Of a DNA stretch of 9,474 bases, positions 6,291 through 9,474 are shown piece after piece (within the stretch, counting starts at the first letter, position 1; every line of letters begins with the position of its first letter). The position numbers were made by a program, and so were the translations under genes. The notes beneath the pieces are model-generated. The model made no database searches. It was given only the letters and a program-made list of their open reading frames with translations, and was not told the origin of the DNA. Source of the DNA: Bacillota bacterium (GTDB lineage: Bacteria > Bacillota > Clostridia > Peptostreptococcales > Anaerovoracaceae); contig JAFYUX010000044.1 in the NCBI GenBank assembly GCA_017549385.1, forward strand, positions 1 to 9,474, written 5' to 3'.

Positions 6291-7571
6291 TTATTTTACA
6301 ACTTTCATTACGCTGTCTACTGATTTTACGTAGTTGTTTGCCACGAGATCAGCTAATGCATCGTCGAGAACACTTCTCTTTGTTTCGTGGATGATAAAGA
6401 GGAGCGGAACGATTTCGCTGTGTTTTGGCTGCATCATAGACTCGATACTGATGCCAAAGTTGCCGAATGTAGAAGAAATCTTGCCAAGGATACCTGGCTT
6501 GTCTTCTACTGAAAGTCTCACATAGTACTGGTTTACGCCTTCGCCTGCAAATGTGAGTTCTGAATCATATCTGAGAACAGGCTGCATATCAAATGCGCTG
6601 CCCTTGTCGATGGCACAAGCGATGTCGATGATATCACCCATAACGGCACTGCCTGTAGGAAGAGGACCTGCGCCCTTACCGTAGAACATAACGTCATCTA
6701 CAGCGTTACCTGTGATAAAGATAGCATTGAACTCATTGTTTACTGATGCGATTGGATGTGTTAACGGAATAAGTGTAGGCTGAACCTCGCACTCTACTGT
6801 ATCTCCGACTTTTCTTGCAGCTGCGATGAGCTTGATCTTGCAACCGAACTGTGTCGCATAGTTGATATCTACCTTGCTTACTGAAGTAATACCCTGCGTA
6901 GGAATATCAGAAGGCGGGATATCAGCACCAAATACCAGAGACATAAGAACAGAAAGCTTGTTTGCCACATCGTGACCTTCTACGTCGCCGGAAGGATCTC
7001 TTTCTGCAAAGCCCTTTTCCTGAGCGTCCTTGAGAACTGAATCATAGTCAGAGCCGTTGTCAGTCATCTGAGTGAGAATATAGTTTGTAGTACCGTTTAC
7101 GATACCGAGAATTTCGTCGAAATCATTTGAACGTAAAGCCGTAGTAATAGCGTTGATAACTGGAATACCACCACCTACGCTGGCTTCGAATCTCAGCATA
7201 ACTTTGTTTTCCATTGCGAGATTCTGGAGCATCTTGCCGTTTACCGCAAGAGCAGCCTTGTTTGCTGTAACCACGTGCTTGCCATTTGCAAGGGCCTTTG
7301 CCATATATTCTGTTGCAGGCTCAATACCGCCGATAAGTTCTACAACGATATCGATTTCAGGATCATCTAAAATAAGGTTTACATCCTGAACATAAACGCC
7401 AGGATCCACGTCAATACCTCTGTCTACATCAGGACGTCTGTTTAAAATCTTTGAGATAACAATATCAACGCCTGTAGACTTCTGAATCTTTTCTCTGTTG
7501 AGCTGTAATGTTTTATATGTTCCTGTAGCAACATTCCCGATACCGAGAACCCCTACTTTAACTGTTTTCAT
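6291..7571 (-). CDS. hom: Homoserine dehydrogenase with C-terminal ACT domain
   Basis: Reduces aspartate-4-semialdehyde to homoserine with NAD(P)H, the branch step towards threonine and methionine, in the cytoplasm. The protein has 426 residues, normal for the monofunctional enzyme. A Rossmann nucleotide loop sits at the N-terminus (G-I-G-N-V-A-T-G, 10-17), followed by V-T-A-N-K-A-A-L (101-108). The family hallmark G-I-V-N-G-T-T-N-Y-I-L lies at 156-166. The catalytic segment D-P-S-G-D-V-E-G-H-D-V-A-N-K spans 192-205, with the conserved Asp201 and Lys205. The homoserine-site motif G-K-G-A-G-P-L-P-T-G-S-A-V lies at 298-310. The ACT domain (349-426, with V-E-D-K-P-G-I-L) usually gives feedback control by threonine. 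ATG 7571 is chosen because AGGAGG (7580-7585) precedes it by 8 bases; the longer frame from 7613 lies at the predicted transcript start. It has its own promoter and terminator. No other threonine genes are nearby. Confidence 0.95.
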   Translation of the reverse strand: MKTVKVGVLGIGNVATGTYKTLQLNREKIQKSTGVDIVISKILNRRPDVDRGIDVDPGVYVQDVNLILDDPEIDIVVELIGGIEPATEYMAKALANGKHVVTANKAALAVNGKMLQNLAMENKVMLRFEASVGGGIPVINAITTALRSNDFDEILGIVNGTTNYILTQMTDNGSDYDSVLKDAQEKGFAERDPSGDVEGHDVANKLSVLMSLVFGADIPPSDIPTQGITSVSKVDINYATQFGCKIKLIAAARKVGDTVECEVQPTLIPLTHPIASVNNEFNAIFITGNAVDDVMFYGKGAGPLPTGSAVMGDIIDIACAIDKGSAFDMQPVLRYDSELTFAGEGVNQYYVRLSVEDKPGILGKISSTFGNFGISIESMMQPKHSEIVPLLFIIHETKRSVLDDALADLVANNYVKSVDSVMKVVK

Positions 7572-7590
7572 AGGTGTAGCCTCCTGCAAA

Positions 7591-7604
7591 TGTATATGTA
7601 TACA
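7591..7604. repeat. Small palindrome in the hom leader
   Basis: TGTATA and TATACA flank a 2-base centre. It sits between the predicted hom transcription start and the ribosome binding site, where a bound repressor would block transcription. With only 6-bp A/T-rich arms it could be chance. Confidence 0.35.
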
Positions 7605-7621
7605 ATGTATCAATAAGGTAA

Positions 7622-7650
7622 ATTATACCGCAATTTGTAATCTCTGTCTA
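7622..7650 (-). promoter_or_regulatory. Promoter of hom (sigma-A type)
   Basis: On the minus strand TAGACA (7650-7645) is followed after exactly 17 bases by TATAAT (7627-7622), matching the consensus at 11 of 12 positions. The predicted start is near 7615, giving a leader of about 45 bases. That leaves no space for a T-box or an S-box riboswitch. Confidence 0.75.
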
Positions 7651-7675
7651 ACCTTTTGGGGCAACTTATTGTATT

Positions 7676-7705
7676 TGTTAACTATAATTGTGCATGTTAA
7701 CTATA
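7676..7705. repeat. Two 11-bp direct repeats upstream of the hom promoter
   Basis: TGTTAACTATA occurs at 7676-7686 and 7695-7705, identical, 19 bases apart start to start. Each contains the palindrome GTTAAC. They lie roughly 60 to 90 bases upstream of the predicted hom start, between that promoter and the end of the TsaD-like gene, in the zone used by activators. The remainder of the 7572-7718 gap holds only the hom promoter and leader; no gene and no strong terminator for the nusB operon is visible. Confidence 0.5.
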
Positions 7706-7718
7706 TAAATTCCAGAAA

Positions 7719-8750
7719 TCAGACTTGTCCCTTTTCTTTTAAAAACATGTCCATTCCCAATCTGCCTGTGCCGCAGGCATTATCAGAAGACAGTCTAGCG
7801 CTTCCAAAAGAAATGTCTATCCCGCTTCCAAAAAGTCTCTGAGGAAGCACTGTTCTGAGAAAACTGCTGGCAGAAACACCACCTGCAAATACAATCTTTC
7901 TGATTCCAGTGCTCTTACATGTATTTACGGTCAGCTCTGCGAGAGCTTCGCTCACACGACAAAAAAGTTCTGCCACGAAAGATTCTACATCAGTTTCAGA
8001 ATCTGCAGCCAGTTTCTGAGCCTGTGTTTCAATGCCTGAAAGGTTTGCGAAGCAATCGTCAATGTGAATAGGCTTCATCATTGGATTGTCCATTACAAAC
8101 TTTCCTGTTCTGGATCTTCTGCAGTTTATTTTATCTTTTCCCTGAAGAGCTATACGGTCAAGCTGTGCTCCAGCTGGGAATTCCATTCCTAAAGCAACAC
8201 CTGTACGGTCAAGGAGTTGGCCAAATGAAATGTCCTTTATACCCCCTACGATATCGAGAGGCATGTTGCCTTTTACACTGATAATCTCACCTGTACCTCC
8301 GGAAAGATGGAATGAAAGATACTCCTCATCATCTGGTCTGATACCGCAAACTGCCGCGATATGACCTTCCTGATGAGAAAAGGTGTAAAACGGTACATTG
8401 AGAGCTGCCGCCATTGCTCTGCCTGTATTTGTGCCCGCAAGGAATACTGGCATATATGAACCATCTACAGGTCTCGGTTTGTCGCTGGCAGCTACAGTGC
8501 AGATTTTGTATCCCTCTGCATGGATATAATCAGTCACTTTTTTAATAAGGTCCGGAAGAGCCACTATATGCTGAAAAAGGGCTTGCGACTGGCGCAGGCC
8601 CCTTTCTCCTTCTTCTACTTTTAAAAGCTGTCTTTCGTCTGCGACGATGTTGCCGGAGGCATCGACAGCAGCCACCGAAGTGGTATAGTTGCTTGTGTCT
8701 ATGGACAGTGTGACCGTTTTTGCTGCATTTGAAGCATTAGGCCTGTGCAT
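7719..8750 (-). CDS. TsaD-like (Kae1/YgjD, peptidase M22 family) paralogue
   Basis: This 343-residue protein has the ASKHA fold of TsaD, the t6A tRNA-modification subunit once called O-sialoglycoprotein endopeptidase, but it is divergent. It has D-T-S-N-Y-T-T-S-V (18-26) where TsaD has an E-T-S-C-D-E-T form. The metal-site spacing is kept in S-H-Q-E-G-H (His126 and His130). Nucleotide-loop motifs are S-G-G-T-G-E-I (150-156), G-G-V-S-A-S (290-295) and S-D-N-A (322-325). There are also stretches unlike true TsaD, such as S-D-K-P-R-P-V-D-G-S-Y-M-P (89-101). A genuine tsaD is normally elsewhere in such genomes, so this is probably a second family member of unknown role. ATG 8750 has AAAGGAG (8758-8764) at 7 bases; it overlaps the end of nusB by 14 bases, so the genes are co-transcribed and coupled. 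The longer frame from 8783 has no better site. I am confident of the family, not the function. Confidence 0.8.
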   Translation of the reverse strand: MHRPNASNAAKTVTLSIDTSNYTTSVAAVDASGNIVADERQLLKVEEGERGLRQSQALFQHIVALPDLIKKVTDYIHAEGYKICTVAASDKPRPVDGSYMPVFLAGTNTGRAMAAALNVPFYTFSHQEGHIAAVCGIRPDDEEYLSFHLSGGTGEIISVKGNMPLDIVGGIKDISFGQLLDRTGVALGMEFPAGAQLDRIALQGKDKINCRRSRTGKFVMDNPMMKPIHIDDCFANLSGIETQAQKLAADSETDVESFVAELFCRVSEALAELTVNTCKSTGIRKIVFAGGVSASSFLRTVLPQRLFGSGIDISFGSARLSSDNACGTGRLGMDMFLKEKGQV

Positions 8751-9147
8751 TTTCGATCTCCTTTGCAACTTTGCCCAGTACACCGTTGATAAATCTTGAT
8801 GAGTTTTCTGTGCTGTATGCCTTTGCGAGGTTTACTGCTTCGTTGATTGAAACTGAAACAGGAATGTCCTTTGCAAATTTCATCTCAGCTACTGCAAGTC
8901 TGAGGATTGCAAGATCCACTGCAGGCATACGTGTTGTCTTCCACTTTACGCTGCATTCGTTTATGAAAGAGTCGATATCGGCGAGATTTTCTCTGATTAA
9001 CTCGTATGTTTTGCTGAAATATTTTGTAATGTTGATTTCAACCTGAAGCTCAGTAAATTTTTCGTATGATTCTTCGCTGAAATCGTTCTGCAGGCTCATC
9101 TGATAAATCATTTTCATCAGATTTTCTCTTTCTTCAGATCTTGCCAT
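8737..9147 (-). CDS. nusB: Transcription antitermination factor NusB
   Basis: This 136-residue all-helical RNA-binding protein partners NusE (ribosomal protein S10) at boxA RNA and promotes rRNA antitermination. The N-terminus (M-A-R-S-E-E-R-E-N-L-M-K-M-I-Y-Q) and the C-terminal core (L-A-I-L-R-L-A-V-A-E-M, then P-V-S-V-S-I-N-E-A-V-N-L-A-K, then F-I-N-G-V-L-G-K-V-A-K) are the standard NusB blocks, and the length is normal. ATG 9147 has GGAGGT (9153-9158) 5 bases upstream. It starts 21 bases after the Asp23-family gene, a common pairing in Clostridia and Bacilli, and overlaps the TsaD-like gene by 14 bases. Its promoter lies outside the window. Confidence 0.95.
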   Translation of the reverse strand: MARSEERENLMKMIYQMSLQNDFSEESYEKFTELQVEINITKYFSKTYELIRENLADIDSFINECSVKWKTTRMPAVDLAILRLAVAEMKFAKDIPVSVSINEAVNLAKAYSTENSSRFINGVLGKVAKEIENAQA

Positions 9148-9168
9148 GATCTACCTCCATGTTTTGTA

Positions 9169-9474
9169 TTATTCGAAATGAATACCCTGAACCAGTATAT
9201 TTACATAATCTACAGAAATATCTGTGACTTCTTTTACTCTCTTTTTGACGTTTTCCTGAATACTCCAGGCTACAGAAGGAATCTTTACGCCGTATCTGAC
9301 GATAACTGCGAGATCAACATTTATCTCATCCTCATCACGGCTGACTTTGACGCCTCTTGTGTCTCTGGTCTTTCGGAAAATGTTTAGAGTAACGGCTCCT
9401 GCTATGCCACCATGTAAAGCAAATACCCCCTGAGTTTCGAGAGCAGCCTTTGCGGCACAGGAAACGATAGCCTC
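9169..9474 (-). CDS. Asp23/Gls24 family envelope-stress protein, C-terminal part (partial, cut by window end)
   Basis: On the minus strand the frame is open from the window edge (first full codon at 9474-9472) to the TAA at 9171-9169, giving 101 residues. It contains V-I-V-R-Y-G-V-K-I-P-S-V-A-W-S-I-Q-E-N-V followed by V-D-Y-V-N-I-L-V-Q-G-I, the conserved core and end of the Asp23/Gls24 (DUF322) family. These proteins are linked to the cell envelope and alkaline or general stress in Gram-positive bacteria. The family is usually 110-140 residues, so only the N-terminus is missing. It stands immediately before nusB in the same operon. The reading frame on the opposite strand here is a shadow. 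Confidence 0.9.
   Translation of the reverse strand, partial: EAIVSCAAKAALETQGVFALHGGIAGAVTLNIFRKTRDTRGVKVSRDEDEINVDLAVIVRYGVKIPSVAWSIQENVKKRVKEVTDISVDYVNILVQGIHFE

Noticed and set aside
7572..7718. T-box or SAM riboswitch in front of hom
   Set aside because: The predicted leader is only about 45 bases, with no specifier-like or multi-stem structure; a near-consensus promoter occupies the rest.
9178..9387. Plus-strand open frame near the right edge
   Set aside because: It is antisense to a clear Asp23/Gls24-family coding frame that reads to the window end.
1..9474. CRISPR array, tRNA, rRNA, toxin-antitoxin or other defence system
   Set aside because: No regular repeat-spacer pattern, no tRNA-like or rRNA sequence and no small paired genes; the recombinase tail is the only mobile-element sign.

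Overview
This is a chromosomal segment of a low-to-moderate GC Gram-positive bacterium, most likely a member of the Clostridia. The evidence is a lipoprotein-type BmpA/PnrA binding protein, an Asp23-nusB pair, strong AGGAGG-type ribosome binding sites, and a polysaccharide deacetylase of the sporulation-associated PdaB-like type. Species cannot be assigned from the sequence alone. Every gene except the partial one at the left edge lies on the minus strand, so the window reads from right to left.

Left edge (1-540): the C-terminal end of a site-specific serine recombinase (zinc-ribbon type) runs on the plus strand into a bidirectional terminator. This is probably one end of an integrated or remnant mobile element. 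A short run of roughly helically spaced T-tracts separates it from the next operon.

592-5461: a four-gene nucleoside-type ABC importer operon in the order binding lipoprotein, two-domain ATPase, permease 1, permease 2, the same order as Bacillus subtilis nupNOPQ. It has its own extended -10 promoter. A hairpin plus U-tract between the binding-protein gene and the ATPase gene probably lets most transcripts stop early, giving more binding protein than transporter. The ATPase and permease genes are tightly spaced or overlapping.

5621-6169: a membrane-anchored PdaB-like polysaccharide deacetylase that lacks its last 60 or more residues and looks like a decaying gene. 6291-7571: a complete homoserine dehydrogenase with a C-terminal ACT domain, a good sigma-A-type promoter and its own terminator, so it appears monocistronic. 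7719-9474: the tail of an Asp23/Gls24-family gene, nusB, and a divergent TsaD-like (Kae1/Qri7/YgjD-family) paralogue, closely spaced or overlapping and apparently one operon that starts outside the window.

I see no CRISPR array, tRNA, rRNA or complete insertion sequence, and no convincing undescribed multi-gene system. The points most worth a second look are the TsaD-like paralogue coupled to nusB, the 3'-truncated deacetylase, the two 11-bp direct repeats upstream of the homoserine dehydrogenase promoter, the intra-operon attenuator, and the recombinase boundary. No intergenic gap exceeds 300 bases; the largest are 5462-5620 and 7572-7718, and both are described.
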